Part shown: positions 1-8,315 of the stretch, one piece after another | Layout: each line of letters begins with the position of its first letter | Numbering within the stretch: the first letter of the stretch is position 1 | Notes under the pieces: generated by a model | Told to the model about the DNA's origin: nothing | The model's input: only the letters and a program-made list of their open reading frames with translations | Database searches by the model: none | Virus record (IMG/VR): IMGVR_UViG_3300045612_000175 | Coordinates: 1 to 59,545 of that record | Strand: one strand, 5' to 3' | Length of the DNA stretch: 59,545 nt | Source of the DNA: a virus | Made by a program: the position numbers and the translations under genes

Positions 1-129
1 CTGGGGGCGGCGGCGGCGGCGGAGCGGGAGGGTTTTTTGATGGCGGGTATGCGTTGCGAGGCGGGGTTACATATACGGTCACGGTTGGTTCCGGGGGGGC
101 GGCCGGAGTCTCGGGTGGGGCAGGCGGAT
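1..129. repeat. Terminal overlap, left copy
   Basis: Bases 1-129 match 59417-59545 except base 3 (G here, T at 59419), giving an exact 126-base match from base 4. The copy lies inside a coding sequence that stays in frame across the join, so it marks a circular or terminally redundant genome rather than two genes. The mismatch adjoins a GGC tract where assembly or sequencing errors are common. Confidence 0.9.
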
Positions 130-623
130 CGGGGACTGACTCAGCGGTGTTCTCGGGGACGCAAGGATTGCGGATGACCGGCGGGGGTCGAGGCGGCGGG
201 GGGGGCAGTGGCGGCCCACTCGGCGGAGGCTCCGGCGGTGGAGATGATGGTTGGATATTCGGCACAAATACGGGGATCACCTATCAAGGATCAAACGGCG
301 GCACTGGGACGTACGGAGGCGCATCCAACGCAGGTGGCGGTGGAGGCGCTGGTGCCGTCGGTACGGGGTCGGCTGGCGGGGCCGGTTTTGATAGCGCATT
401 AACCGGCACGTATTACGCTGGAGGAGGCGGAGGCGGGAAAAAGGGCACTTCCGACTATACGGCGCCTGGCGGAATCGGCGGTGGTGGAAACGGATATGGA
501 AACGCCGCTGGGCAGGCGGGGACGGCGAATACGGGTGGCGGTGGTGGTGGAGGTTCTGGGCCATCGTCCGGCGGCGCAGGCGGCTCCGGCATTGTGATCA
601 TCGCCATACCGAGGTTTGCCTGA
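1..623 (+). CDS. Glycine-rich tail adhesin, 3' part (gene crosses the circle junction)
   Basis: This is the C-terminal part of a gene whose start (GTG 59188) lies at the other end of the window; both ends are in the same frame across the 129-bp overlap. The product is dominated by runs of Gly with Ala, Ser and Thr and ends in GGSGIVIIAIPRFA. That resembles the GSGIVII-type terminus of glycine-rich phage tail-tip adhesins, which form polyglycine-helix sandwich domains and bind the cell surface. The in-frame TTG at 54 is not the real start, because the reading frame is open to base 3. The next gene begins on the last base of its TGA. A receptor-binding role is inferred from composition and position at the end of a tail gene run. 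Confidence 0.75.
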   Translation, partial: GGGGGGGAGGFFDGGYALRGGVTYTVTVGSGGAAGVSGGAGGSGTDSAVFSGTQGLRMTGGGRGGGGGSGGPLGGGSGGGDDGWIFGTNTGITYQGSNGGTGTYGGASNAGGGGGAGAVGTGSAGGAGFDSALTGTYYAGGGGGGKKGTSDYTAPGGIGGGGNGYGNAAGQAGTANTGGGGGGGSGPSSGGAGGSGIVIIAIPRFA

Positions 624-931
624 TGGCCCATTACGCAGAGGTTGACAGCGCGGGCATCGTGCAGCGCGTTCTTGTCGTCTCCAACGATGTGACGCATGCC
701 ACGCCGGACGGCACGGAATCCGAGGCGCTCGGGGCGACGTTTCTTGCCGATTTACTCGGCGGCGAATGGGTACAGACCTCTTACAATGGCAACAAGCGCG
801 TCCGGTACGCGGGGATCGGGTACACGTACGACCGCGAACGCGACGAGTTCGTCCCGCCGGGATGGATACTCGTTGACGGCGTCTGGACGGCGCCGCCCGT
901 GCCTGACGAGCCACCGGGACCGGAGGCGTAA
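623..931 (+). CDS. Small conserved phage tail-associated protein
   Basis: The 102-residue product starts MAHYAEVDSAGIVQRVLVVS and has a central GEWVQTSYNGNKR-RYAGIGYTYD block, ending in a proline-rich tail. This arrangement (MAHFA-x-LD start, WVQTSYN, AGIGYTYD) recurs in small proteins encoded near tail-fibre genes of many environmental phages, usually without an assigned function. The ATG overlaps the TGA of the adhesin gene by one base, so translation is probably coupled. A GAGG lies upstream. Attachment or assembly roles near the tail tip are plausible but not shown by the sequence. Confidence 0.65.
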   Translation: MAHYAEVDSAGIVQRVLVVSNDVTHATPDGTESEALGATFLADLLGGEWVQTSYNGNKRVRYAGIGYTYDRERDEFVPPGWILVDGVWTAPPVPDEPPGPEA

Positions 932-2332
932 ATGCCTCTTGAACAAGTCAGCAATAGCCTCACCTTCTACGCCTTCTTCACGTATACGAAGCAAGGCGTC
1001 ACTGGGCTGACCGTCACGGCAGACGTGTACAGGAATGGAGTCTCGATCCTTACCGCGCAGGCATGCACGGCGGTGGGTGGGGGCATCTATTCCTATACGC
1101 TGGCGTCTGCGAGCGTGAATGCAGAAGGCGAATACATCTGCCTGTTCAAAACAGCGGGCACGGTCGATCAGCAACACATCCCTGCAATCTGGTGCATTGC
1201 CAAGGCAGGGGTGGAGTACTTGGATGCTCAGGTGACAAGTCGGGCAGCCATTGCCGACTACACGACGGCACGGGCGTCCAAGCTCGACAACCTTGATGCA
1301 GCCGTCACATCGAGGCTGGCTTCCGGCAACGTGACCGTAGGTTCGTATGCTGCTGGGCAAGACCCGGCCACCCTTGTGTGGGCAGCGGGCACACGGACGC
1401 TGACAGCGTTTGGTTTCAGCGTCACGGTCGGCACCAACAACGACAAGACGGGGTATGCACTGGCAGTCACGCCACCGACTGTTGCGAACATCTGGGATGC
1501 AGCCACGAGTGGCCTGACCACGGTGGGGTCGGTGGGCAAGAGGCTCGCCGACTACGTGGATGCTGCGGTATCAAGCAGGCTGGCGACCAGCGGCTATACC
1601 GCGCCGGACAACACAAGCGTTGCCACCATCCTGAGTCGCACGGATGTGGCAACCAGCACCAGAGCCAGTGGGGCGGATTACACGACCGCTCGGGCAGCCA
1701 AGATTGACAACCTTGATGCGACCATCAGTTCGAGGCTTGCGCCTGATGGCATCACGAGTATGCAGGCCGATGTGACGGCAATCAAAACGCCAGTCACCAC
1801 AAATCTTGATGCGACTATTAGCTCAAGGCTTGCACCTGCTGGCATCACCAGCATGCAGGCTGATGTGACGGCAATCAAGACCCCAGTCGTGGCCAACGTC
1901 GATGCAACAATTAGCTCGCGGCTTGCCTCCAGCGCTTATACGCCGACGACTGCCATGAGCGCAGATGTTGCCACGATTTTGAGTCGCACGGATGTGGCAA
2001 CGAGCACGAGGGCTGATGGATCTGCATATACAACTACAAGAGCCGCCAAGCTTGATCGGCTTGATGTGGCGGTCTCAAGCCGTGTCAGTGCGGGCACGGG
2101 AGCCATTGCGTATACCACCACGGTGACTGCACCAAGCACAGGTGCGCCAATTGAAGGTGTTGCCGCGTGGGTCACAAGCGACAGCGCGGGGGCAAACGTC
2201 ATTGCGGGCACGCAATACACCAGCGCAAGTGGGACATGCACGTTTATGCTTGATGCAGGCTCATACTATATGTGGCTGCAAAAGACTGGCTGGAACTTTT
2301 CAAATCCAGTCTCTATTACAGTGAGCACGTAA
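932..2332 (+). CDS. Tail fibre-like protein with degenerate SSRL repeats
   Basis: The 466-residue product contains many copies of a degenerate motif of the form LDAxxSSRLA, interspersed with SMQADVTAIKTPV segments and TTARAxKLDNLD segments. Such regular repeats suggest an elongated, probably trimeric coiled or beta fibre shaft. The N-terminal third looks globular and the last 90 residues lack the repeat. GGAGG stands nine bases before the ATG, which directly follows the previous stop codon. A virion tail role is inferred from the repeats and from the neighbouring tail genes; no enzymatic motif is seen. Confidence 0.6.
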   Translation: MPLEQVSNSLTFYAFFTYTKQGVTGLTVTADVYRNGVSILTAQACTAVGGGIYSYTLASASVNAEGEYICLFKTAGTVDQQHIPAIWCIAKAGVEYLDAQVTSRAAIADYTTARASKLDNLDAAVTSRLASGNVTVGSYAAGQDPATLVWAAGTRTLTAFGFSVTVGTNNDKTGYALAVTPPTVANIWDAATSGLTTVGSVGKRLADYVDAAVSSRLATSGYTAPDNTSVATILSRTDVATSTRASGADYTTARAAKIDNLDATISSRLAPDGITSMQADVTAIKTPVTTNLDATISSRLAPAGITSMQADVTAIKTPVVANVDATISSRLASSAYTPTTAMSADVATILSRTDVATSTRADGSAYTTTRAAKLDRLDVAVSSRVSAGTGAIAYTTTVTAPSTGAPIEGVAAWVTSDSAGANVIAGTQYTSASGTCTFMLDAGSYYMWLQKTGWNFSNPVSITVST

Positions 2333-3628
2333 ATGCCTACATCTCAAGTGATTGTCCCTTCTCCAGCAGCAAGTAGCAGTGCGGCATCAAATAGCAATGT
2401 AGTGAGCAGAAAAGAGTTGCGTCGCTATATTGCTGGGCCTTGGGGACTTGGTGGCCTTCATAGTGGCATTGCATCAGATGGAACAAATCTGGTGCAGGGA
2501 CTCAAGCAGCTCGTCGATCAGAGTAGCGATGGACTTATAGATACTGCATATGATTCTGATAGATTTGAGCATGGATGGCTCATGAAGCTTAATAGCGATG
2601 GAACATCAGAGTCTCATAGAATTGCTTCTTATAGTCCAAACGATGGAACAATAACCATTGGGCGAGAATTTGTAGCGCAGCCTGTTTCTGGTCAAACAGA
2701 ATATGAAATTCATACACATGGAATGAGTCCGATTGATATCAATGCGGCAATAGACTGGGCGTGCAATACCGCGAGGCTCGGCGCGTGGGTAATGCTTGGC
2801 GGCCTTGTTGCTGACGGAGACATGCAGTACAGCACACTTGAATCATGGACAACTTCTGGTGCGACGGCCCAGAAAGTCGCGCTTGTGGCCGGTGGGCGCG
2901 CACTGAGTGTGGCAGCAAGTTCGGCGAATGGCTATGCTCGGAGCCTGTCTTTTGCAGTGTCGCCGCTCAAGACATATAGGATCTACGCAATTGGCACACC
3001 AAGTACGACAAGTGGTTCGCTGAGCGTTCAGGCATGGAGCGACTCGGGGCAGGTGTCCGTCACATGGTTTGGGGGCAGCACGGGGACGGTCACAGGGCAC
3101 GAAGGATTTTTTGGCGGCTCTTTTCTTGTGCCAGATGGCACGACAGTAATGCATGTGAGGCTCATTGGAAGCGGCACATGGACTGGAGTGGCCGTCTACG
3201 AGAACATGAGCAGGGGTGCGGCGCTCCCAGCATGGTGCATGCCTTATGATCAAGTCATCATTGGAGTTGCATACATTGATGGTGCTGGAGGTCGCGGCAC
3301 AAAGGAGTATCGTGTAATACCGGGGCTTCCTGAGCCAAAGGGTGGCTGGCTAGAATTTGTGCCATCAGACTGGGGTGGCCCAATTGCACTCAATGTTGCT
3401 ATTCCTTTTGCGATTCCTTCTGATGACAATGCTCTCTTCCAAATGAGCGCAAGAGACTATATTGCGACAGGTGCTTTGCGCTTCATCTATACGGGCCTGT
3501 CGCGGCCAAGAACTGTTGATACGAGCCGCTACGAGGCAGGCAGGCTCAAAGTCGAGCGAGAGTGGCAGGCATATCAGCGTGCAAGAAATCCGCTCGCATC
3601 TAAGAGAAATTCTTGGGGCAAGCGCTAG
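2333..3628 (+). CDS. Putative tail/virion structural protein
   Basis: The 431-residue product has a Ser/Ala-rich N-terminus, then a mixed globular sequence rich in Gly, Ser and Tyr without a recognised catalytic motif. Residues around 160-310 have an alternating hydrophobic pattern (LSFAVSPLKTYRIYAIG, MHVRLIGSGTWTGVAVYE) like a carbohydrate-binding-module-type beta sandwich seen in tail proteins. It begins immediately after the previous stop and its TAG overlaps the GTG of the next gene. I do not recognise the family; a tail assignment rests on position and beta-rich character. Confidence 0.5.
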   Translation: MPTSQVIVPSPAASSSAASNSNVVSRKELRRYIAGPWGLGGLHSGIASDGTNLVQGLKQLVDQSSDGLIDTAYDSDRFEHGWLMKLNSDGTSESHRIASYSPNDGTITIGREFVAQPVSGQTEYEIHTHGMSPIDINAAIDWACNTARLGAWVMLGGLVADGDMQYSTLESWTTSGATAQKVALVAGGRALSVAASSANGYARSLSFAVSPLKTYRIYAIGTPSTTSGSLSVQAWSDSGQVSVTWFGGSTGTVTGHEGFFGGSFLVPDGTTVMHVRLIGSGTWTGVAVYENMSRGAALPAWCMPYDQVIIGVAYIDGAGGRGTKEYRVIPGLPEPKGGWLEFVPSDWGGPIALNVAIPFAIPSDDNALFQMSARDYIATGALRFIYTGLSRPRTVDTSRYEAGRLKVEREWQAYQRARNPLASKRNSWGKR

Positions 3629-5817
3629 TGTCCGGCAAGGTCAGAAACATAGGCACGCTAAGAATTGATGGCGTGTCATATCAGCTCGTTCCAAACGGTG
3701 AAGGCTGGACGTACACGTACACGGGTGTGGCAAGCGTGTCTCAGCAGACATCACCAGAGGAGCAGATTCTGGCGAGTGCACCTCCGGGCTACAAGCGCAC
3801 GGTTGGCTGGCTTGATTGGACAGCGGGCACAGTCGGACCAGACATCTATTCGCCGAACATGAAGTATCTTGCTTCAGGAGAAGGTCCGCAGACCGAGCTT
3901 GCAAGAAAAATTGTAAGGCCCATGCAGAAGAGGCGCATCGAGCTTTCTTCTGCAAAAGGGCGTGTCATAGATTTTTTTGAGTTTGACTTTTATGACGGCA
4001 CCACGGGCCTGTATGTGGTACAGGCAGGAGGCGTGGTAAGGCGCATTACTACAGGCCTCAACGCGGAGGCAGTTGCCGCGCAGAAGACCACAGTCGGCAC
4101 AGGAGGCGGAGACTCAGCGGGCGTCACTCTTACGACAAGGACGCTCACCGAAGCATCACCGCCATGGACATGGTCCATTGGTGGCGGGAACACAAGGACG
4201 GGCGTGCTCTTGGGGGCGAAGGACGCAGCAGTCGTGCGCTGCTACGAGAGTGCATCGACTGCGGGTCTCCTTGTCTGGGAAGAGGACACTGGAGAGGCAT
4301 CCGGTGGGGTGAATCACAACCCTGTAAGGTTCACGCACTGGACCACAGGGGTCTACTCAAACGAGGCCGTAGGCGGCGAGTACTTGTGGGCCAGCACTGC
4401 ACCAAACTTTGTGCCAGATGTGGGTGGGACCGCAACCAAGCAGGCCATCTGGCCGCTTATTCAGGAGCAGGATCCATTCATTTGGGATAACTGGGTTGCA
4501 GAAATATCACCACTGAGCCTAGATCCGGGCCTGCATAGAATTACTGGTATTGCTGCATTGCGCGACATGATTGTGATTACAACAAGTGTAGGCACAGTCT
4601 ATCGAGTAAAGACAGACGCGGCAGGCGGAGTGCCAGCTCCCGTGCTTGATAGGCGTGCGGCCGTGCCTGATCCTGATAATGGACGGACGATGCGCGTGTG
4701 GAATGGGCGGCTCTTTGTGCCTACGCCTCGTGGCCTTTTTATGTACGTGGAGTTTGACGGACAGGTCGGCGGCACCCTTGTGTCAGTGGGACCTGAGTGC
4801 ATCAAGGGCCATAACGGGCCGGTTCGAGGACACTCAGTCATTTATGGTGGCGACCCCGAGTGGCTCTATGCTGCATTCTGGAATGGCACTGACTCATATA
4901 TTTTGAAAGGGCGACTCCCAGAGCAAGGCGAGGAGGCTCCGGGTCGCATGATATGGCACAGCGCCTGTGCATATATTCCAAATGAGAGAGTCACTGCGCT
5001 GCATGTAACAAGTCCAAATGCATCGACAAATCCGATACTGTGCATTGGTACTCAGACGAATCCCACGGGGACTCAGCTTATACCGAGTGTGCATTTTGTC
5101 ACACTGCCAAGACCGGGCAAGACGCTATTGACAGACAACAACTTGCGCTTTGATGTGAGTGGGCTGAGCGCAACATTGCCAGACCATGACTGCATGCTTG
5201 CAAATATCAAGAAGACATTTATGAGAGTATCTGTCACGTCTCATAATGTTAGCGCAATAAATCCAATTGATGTATATGCAAGAATTGATGAGAGCCAATG
5301 GGCAAGAGTTGGAGCAATAAAAGATTCGCCAATTGCAGACCTGTCATTGCCAAGAAATCTTACAGGATATAAGCTTGGACTAAAGCTCGTATTTCTTGGA
5401 AATGACAACACTGTGCCGAGCTTCGTGCAGGCAGTAGGGGTAGATTTTGTGGCACATATGCCAGCATCAAAATTTATTGACTGTGACGTGTTTATAGCTC
5501 AGGGACAGACAGTAGTGACTGGAGCGAACCAGTACTCTGGAATGAGCAGGGTCGCACTGCTAGAAATGCTCAAAGACAGCTCTAGGCTTCTTGCCGTAGT
5601 TGGTCCAGATGGCATTGAAAGGCAAGCACAGTTCGACAAGACTGCGGGCCTCACATGGTCTTGGGTGGATCAAGCCACACCGGACGCACAGTCAGGATTT
5701 CGTGCCAAATTTAGACTCAACATATACGACGACTTTGTATTGCAGCGGGCAGCACTGTATGATACGGATCCTTATACCGAGGGAACATTCGTTTCATACT
5801 ATGACATGACAGGCTAA
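3628..5817 (+). CDS. Large putative tail protein
   Basis: The chosen start is the GTG at 3628 that overlaps the upstream TAG, giving about 729 residues; an in-frame ATG at 3613 exists but lies inside the preceding gene. The sequence is beta-rich, with repeated blade-like stretches (RITGIAALRDMIVITTSVGTV, RTMRVWNGRLFVPTPRGLFM, GDPEWLYAAFWNGTDSYILK) that suggest a beta-propeller body. Propellers of this sort occur in nozzle or hub proteins of short-tailed phages, so a tail nozzle or hub role is possible. No enzymatic motif is visible. The family is not recognised with certainty. Confidence 0.5.
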   Translation: MSGKVRNIGTLRIDGVSYQLVPNGEGWTYTYTGVASVSQQTSPEEQILASAPPGYKRTVGWLDWTAGTVGPDIYSPNMKYLASGEGPQTELARKIVRPMQKRRIELSSAKGRVIDFFEFDFYDGTTGLYVVQAGGVVRRITTGLNAEAVAAQKTTVGTGGGDSAGVTLTTRTLTEASPPWTWSIGGGNTRTGVLLGAKDAAVVRCYESASTAGLLVWEEDTGEASGGVNHNPVRFTHWTTGVYSNEAVGGEYLWASTAPNFVPDVGGTATKQAIWPLIQEQDPFIWDNWVAEISPLSLDPGLHRITGIAALRDMIVITTSVGTVYRVKTDAAGGVPAPVLDRRAAVPDPDNGRTMRVWNGRLFVPTPRGLFMYVEFDGQVGGTLVSVGPECIKGHNGPVRGHSVIYGGDPEWLYAAFWNGTDSYILKGRLPEQGEEAPGRMIWHSACAYIPNERVTALHVTSPNASTNPILCIGTQTNPTGTQLIPSVHFVTLPRPGKTLLTDNNLRFDVSGLSATLPDHDCMLANIKKTFMRVSVTSHNVSAINPIDVYARIDESQWARVGAIKDSPIADLSLPRNLTGYKLGLKLVFLGNDNTVPSFVQAVGVDFVAHMPASKFIDCDVFIAQGQTVVTGANQYSGMSRVALLEMLKDSSRLLAVVGPDGIERQAQFDKTAGLTWSWVDQATPDAQSGFRAKFRLNIYDDFVLQRAALYDTDPYTEGTFVSYYDMTG

Positions 5818-5828
5818 AGAGGCACACA

Positions 5829-6551
5829 ATGAGCTTTGACCGAGAGCTGGGGACGACAGTCCGCAAAGAACACATATTGCAAATCGTCAAGGCTTGGGAA
5901 GGCGATGAGAGCTACGGCGTGCCCCTCGCACTGACTGCTGTGAGTTCGAGCACAAGCCCCGCGCTGTCAGTCAGAAATAGATCGGCGAGCGGCGTGGGAC
6001 TGCTTGTAAGAAATAGCAGTGACACTGGTGACTTGCTGCGGGTCACTGACTCGGGAGCCGCGTTCTCTTTTCAGCCGGGGTCCATTAATGGCTCTGGTGT
6101 GGTCACGCCGAGCATCACGCTTGGTGGAGATAGTGACACAGGCTTCTGGCACCCCGGCGGAAATGATAATAACGGCAATATATCAATTGCAAGTCAAGGC
6201 GCGGAGGTCGAGCGCTGGACACCTACTGCACATACAGTGTATTTGCCGACAACAATTGACGACCAGAATGCAAATGCCGATGGGCTTTCAATCAAGCCGG
6301 TCAATGCGGCTGGTGCGTCGCAGGCAGGCCCAAGGCTTGTGCTTCAGGCGACCGCACTGAGCGGAGCCACAGTCAATGCAAGGGACTTTATTTTGCGTGT
6401 GAGCACCACGGCGGCTGATGGCACGGGGAAGCTCGAAGTGCTAACAAGGCTCAACGGCGGAGCAGAGACCGTCGTCATGAGTCTTACGGACAGTGGCACT
6501 CTCAGCGATTCATTCTCGACATCAGTAGGCAAGATGTGGCTTTGCTCTTAA
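5829..6551 (+). CDS. Putative tail fibre protein
   Basis: The 240-residue product includes GGDSDTGFWHPGG around residues 98-110, a GD-x-DTGF motif common in phage tail fibres and appendages. Ser/Thr/Ala-rich beta repeats precede it (SPALSVRNRSASGVGLLVRNS). AAAGAGG lies just before the ATG. It closes the tail gene run ahead of the lysis genes. A host-contact role is inferred. Confidence 0.55.
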   Translation: MSFDRELGTTVRKEHILQIVKAWEGDESYGVPLALTAVSSSTSPALSVRNRSASGVGLLVRNSSDTGDLLRVTDSGAAFSFQPGSINGSGVVTPSITLGGDSDTGFWHPGGNDNNGNISIASQGAEVERWTPTAHTVYLPTTIDDQNANADGLSIKPVNAAGASQAGPRLVLQATALSGATVNARDFILRVSTTAADGTGKLEVLTRLNGGAETVVMSLTDSGTLSDSFSTSVGKMWLCS

Positions 6552-6579
6552 AATAATAATACTATAGAAAGAAAAAGGC

Positions 6580-6780
6580 GTGGACATTGATTTGCTTCTT
6601 GGAATTGCAAGGGAGTCTCCGGGTGTCATACTTACAGTACTAGCACTATACCTTTTTAAAGTAGTGGTAAACGACATGAAGCATGATGTTGAGAGCATGA
6701 AGCACATGCTCGGGCAAATTCAGTCGTCTCTTGCAAAGATTGCAGATACAATTGAAAGGGCAGAGAAGCGTGGAAATTGA
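6580..6780 (+). CDS. Single-TM membrane protein of the lysis module
   Basis: The 66-residue product starts at GTG 6580, preceded by an A/G-rich GAAAGAAAAAGG tract. A hydrophobic helix spans roughly residues 13-30 (PGVILTVLALYLFKVVV), followed by an amphipathic, coiled-coil-prone tail with Met, Gln and Lys. Its 3' end overlaps the endolysin start. One TM helix plus a charged C-terminal helix next to an amidase fits a small holin, antiholin or spanin-like accessory. A second, clearer holin candidate lies downstream, so the exact role is open. Confidence 0.55.
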   Translation: MDIDLLLGIARESPGVILTVLALYLFKVVVNDMKHDVESMKHMLGQIQSSLAKIADTIERAEKRGN

Positions 6781-7501
6781 ACTGAGGTCCACAAAATTTA
6801 AGACATCGACGCCTCATGGAACTATTCGAGAGATCGCGGGTGTTGTGCTGCATCACACAGGCACGACAAGGGCAGTCGAGTGCCGCAGTCAAGGCTCATG
6901 GCATTTCATCGTCGATAGAGATGGGACTGTCTACAATGATGTGGACACGAATGATATTGCTTGGCATACCGCATATACAAATAGATGGAAGCCAAAGTGG
7001 GTTGATGCCAGCGCGCCGTGGTTCACTGGCAGCGCAATCAATGCGTGCAGTATCGGCATTGAAATTGTGAGCCATCCAGACTTGCCAAACTTTAAGGGCT
7101 ATACGAATGCGCAGCTCGCAGCACTTGGCGAGCTATTCAGAAAGCTATGGGTGGATCACGGTGACCTGTGGTACGTAGGCCATGGTCAGGTGCAGCTTGA
7201 TCGGCGCAGGACCGAGCCGGACGACTTCCCATGGGACAGATACTTCCTGTGGGACGACAACAATGGATATAGATACGTTCATGATATTGGGGGCAATGAA
7301 GAAATGACCGACACGCAGCGTGGCATTCTTGCGGCGGCCGAGAGGCAGGGCCTCAAGGAAGAGGCCGACATTGACCAGCTCGTCGGGCGCTACAATCTGC
7401 TGGCTGAGCAGGTCGAGAGCCTAGAGCATTTGCTTGCTGAGGCGCAGGCAGAGCGCGATGCAGCCATTGCGGCCAAGGAGGCGGCAGATGCGCGGGATTG
7501 A
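6770..7501 (+). CDS. Endolysin: N-acetylmuramoyl-L-alanine amidase (Amidase_2/PGRP fold)
   Basis: This enzyme would cleave the amide bond between MurNAc and L-Ala of peptidoglycan at lysis. Counting from GTG 6770 (243 residues), zinc-ligand candidates are His28 in VLHHTG and His138 in VGHGQVQ, with WHFIVDRDGTVY, AWHT and SIGIEI blocks between them as in the family. The usual DPG-type third-ligand loop appears as TEPDDFPW, so Glu or Asp may serve there. The last 60 residues are a charged heptad-like coiled coil (LAEQVESLEHLLAEAQAERD) in place of a standard wall-binding domain. An in-frame start at 6731 exists, but the GTG at 6770 has GAAAGGG upstream and a tighter fit to the preceding gene. 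Confidence 0.85.
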   Translation: MEIELRSTKFKTSTPHGTIREIAGVVLHHTGTTRAVECRSQGSWHFIVDRDGTVYNDVDTNDIAWHTAYTNRWKPKWVDASAPWFTGSAINACSIGIEIVSHPDLPNFKGYTNAQLAALGELFRKLWVDHGDLWYVGHGQVQLDRRRTEPDDFPWDRYFLWDDNNGYRYVHDIGGNEEMTDTQRGILAAAERQGLKEEADIDQLVGRYNLLAEQVESLEHLLAEAQAERDAAIAAKEAADARD

Positions 7502-7703
7502 CAATGAAGCAGTCATGACGTATGTTGCTGCGACACTTGGTATTATCTCGTGTCTTGCAACAATCTACGGGGCACTTGTCATTGGGGACAATGACTACAG
7601 TGTGGCGCTCATTTCTATGAATGGGGCGACGACTGCGTTTTTTCTGACATTGCATGCGAAGAAGACGCTAGGTGGTCCACCTGATGGACCGGGAGTGGCG
7701 TAA
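7488..7703 (+). CDS. Putative two-TM (class II-like) holin
   Basis: The 71-residue protein starts at ATG 7488, six bases after a perfect AAGGAGG (7475-7481); longer in-frame starts are unsupported. Two hydrophobic segments are visible, about residues 10-28 (MTYVAATLGIISCLATIYG) and 35-53 (VALISMNGATTAFFLTL), with a short polar turn between them and a basic/proline tail. Size, two TM helices and location directly after the amidase are those of a class II holin, which would permeabilise the inner membrane and release the endolysin. No sequence family is recognised, so the call rests on topology and context. Confidence 0.65.
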   Translation: MRGIDNEAVMTYVAATLGIISCLATIYGALVIGDNDYSVALISMNGATTAFFLTLHAKKTLGGPPDGPGVA

Positions 7704-7816
7704 TGGCTGGTAAGACTGGGACGAGAATGCCGTCGAAGAAGATGGCAGTCGTGGTTGTCATCGGCACCAAGGGGCCGAAGAGCATCGGGCGCAAGCCCAG
7801 TGCGAAGAAGTACTGA
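7703..7816 (+). CDS. Tiny basic protein 1
   Basis: The 37-residue ORF begins MAGKTGTRMPSKKMAVVV and ends KPSAKKY. Its ATG overlaps the TAA of the holin gene by one base. It is rich in Lys, Gly and Ser with a short central hydrophobic run (MAVVVVIG). It is the first of four consecutive short Lys-rich ORFs between the holin and a terminator. Function is unknown; conserved spacing supports it being translated. Confidence 0.5.
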   Translation: MAGKTGTRMPSKKMAVVVVIGTKGPKSIGRKPSAKKY

Positions 7817-7817
7817 G

Positions 7818-7979
7818 ATGGCACCGGAGCATCGTGGCTTCAAGGAAGTGCAGGCAAGCATCGCAAAGAAGGGTGGCTACAGCATGGAGGCGGCAGGAGC
7901 AATTCTTGCCAGCGCCAGTCGCAAGGCTAGCCCTGCTGCGAAGAAGGCAAACCCCCGGCTGAACAAAGTCAAAGGCTAG
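7818..7979 (+). CDS. Small conserved phage protein (KKGGYS...AAGAILA...KASPAAKKANPRL type)
   Basis: Starting at ATG 7818, one base after the previous TGA, the 53-residue product reads FKEVQASIAKKGGYS, then AAGAILASASRKASPAAKK and NPRLNKVKG. The pattern F-x-x-V-x-x-x-I-A-K-K-x-G-x-S followed by AGAILA and RKASPAAKKxNPRL recurs in short proteins of many tailed phages, where no role is established. It is strongly basic and probably a small helical domain. The longer frame back to 7755 lacks support because the upstream ORF occupies that region. Confidence 0.65.
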   Translation: MAPEHRGFKEVQASIAKKGGYSMEAAGAILASASRKASPAAKKANPRLNKVKG

Positions 7980-7997
7980 TAAAGGAATAATACAAGA

Positions 7998-8090
7998 ATG
8001 TATGGGAAGAAGACTGCTCCTCCGAAGAGAATGCCTGCCGGGCATGACGGCAAGACTAAGTGCCATTGCGGAATGAAGAAAGGAAAGTAG
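7998..8090 (+). CDS. Tiny Cys/His-containing basic protein
   Basis: The 30-residue ORF begins MYGKKTAPPKRMPAGHDGKT and ends with KCHCGMKKGK. AAAGGA precedes the ATG at 7998. One His-Asp-Gly and a Cys-His-Cys cluster could bind a metal, but the sequence is too short for a standard zinc finger. It belongs to the run of tiny Lys-rich genes. Function is unknown. Confidence 0.45.
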   Translation: MYGKKTAPPKRMPAGHDGKTKCHCGMKKGK

Positions 8091-8091
8091 T

Positions 8092-8265
8092 ATGGTAGCT
8101 CGTAAGAAGCCGATGATGGAAAAGGAGCCGACCACTCGGGCGGGCATGGCAGCGGACATGAAGAAGGACGCGGCCATGGCAAAGGCAATGGGAAGCAAGA
8201 GCAAGGCCCCGGCCAAGCCTGCTGCCAAGGGTGGTCGCCCTATGCCCCCGTGGCTCGGCAAGTAG
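8092..8265 (+). CDS. Tiny Lys/Ala/Met-rich protein
   Basis: The 57-residue ORF starts one base after the preceding TAG. Its composition is mainly Lys, Ala, Met and Pro (MKKDAAMAKAMGSKSKAPAK), ending in GRPMPPWLGK. The composition resembles histone-tail-like or DNA-associated basic peptides, but no domain is recognised. AAAGGAAAG lies before the ATG. It is the last gene of the rightward late block before the terminator. Confidence 0.45.
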   Translation: MVARKKPMMEKEPTTRAGMAADMKKDAAMAKAMGSKSKAPAKPAAKGGRPMPPWLGK

Positions 8266-8279
8266 CCACAAAGAGAAAT

Positions 8280-8315
8280 GCCCCCGAGCATCTGAGATGC
8301 CGGGGGCTTTCTTTT
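8280..8315. terminator. Intrinsic terminator between convergent blocks
   Basis: GCCCCCG-A-GCATCT pairs with AGATGCCGGGGGC across a short loop with one bulged A, followed on the plus strand by TTTCTTTT. It ends the rightward late operon. The T tract overlaps the stop codon of the leftward thyX gene, so leftward transcripts meet the same hairpin but without an obvious T run on that strand. Confidence 0.85.

Noticed and set aside
54-623. Independent 189-residue protein starting at TTG 54
   Set aside because: The frame is open to base 3 and continues in frame from 59188 across the overlap, so this is only the C-terminal part of a longer gene.
7498-7526. Promoter TTGACA-N17-TATGTT at the start of the holin gene
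   Set aside because: The spacing is right, but the -10 matches poorly and the site is inside the coding start of a translated gene in a well-connected operon; treated as chance.
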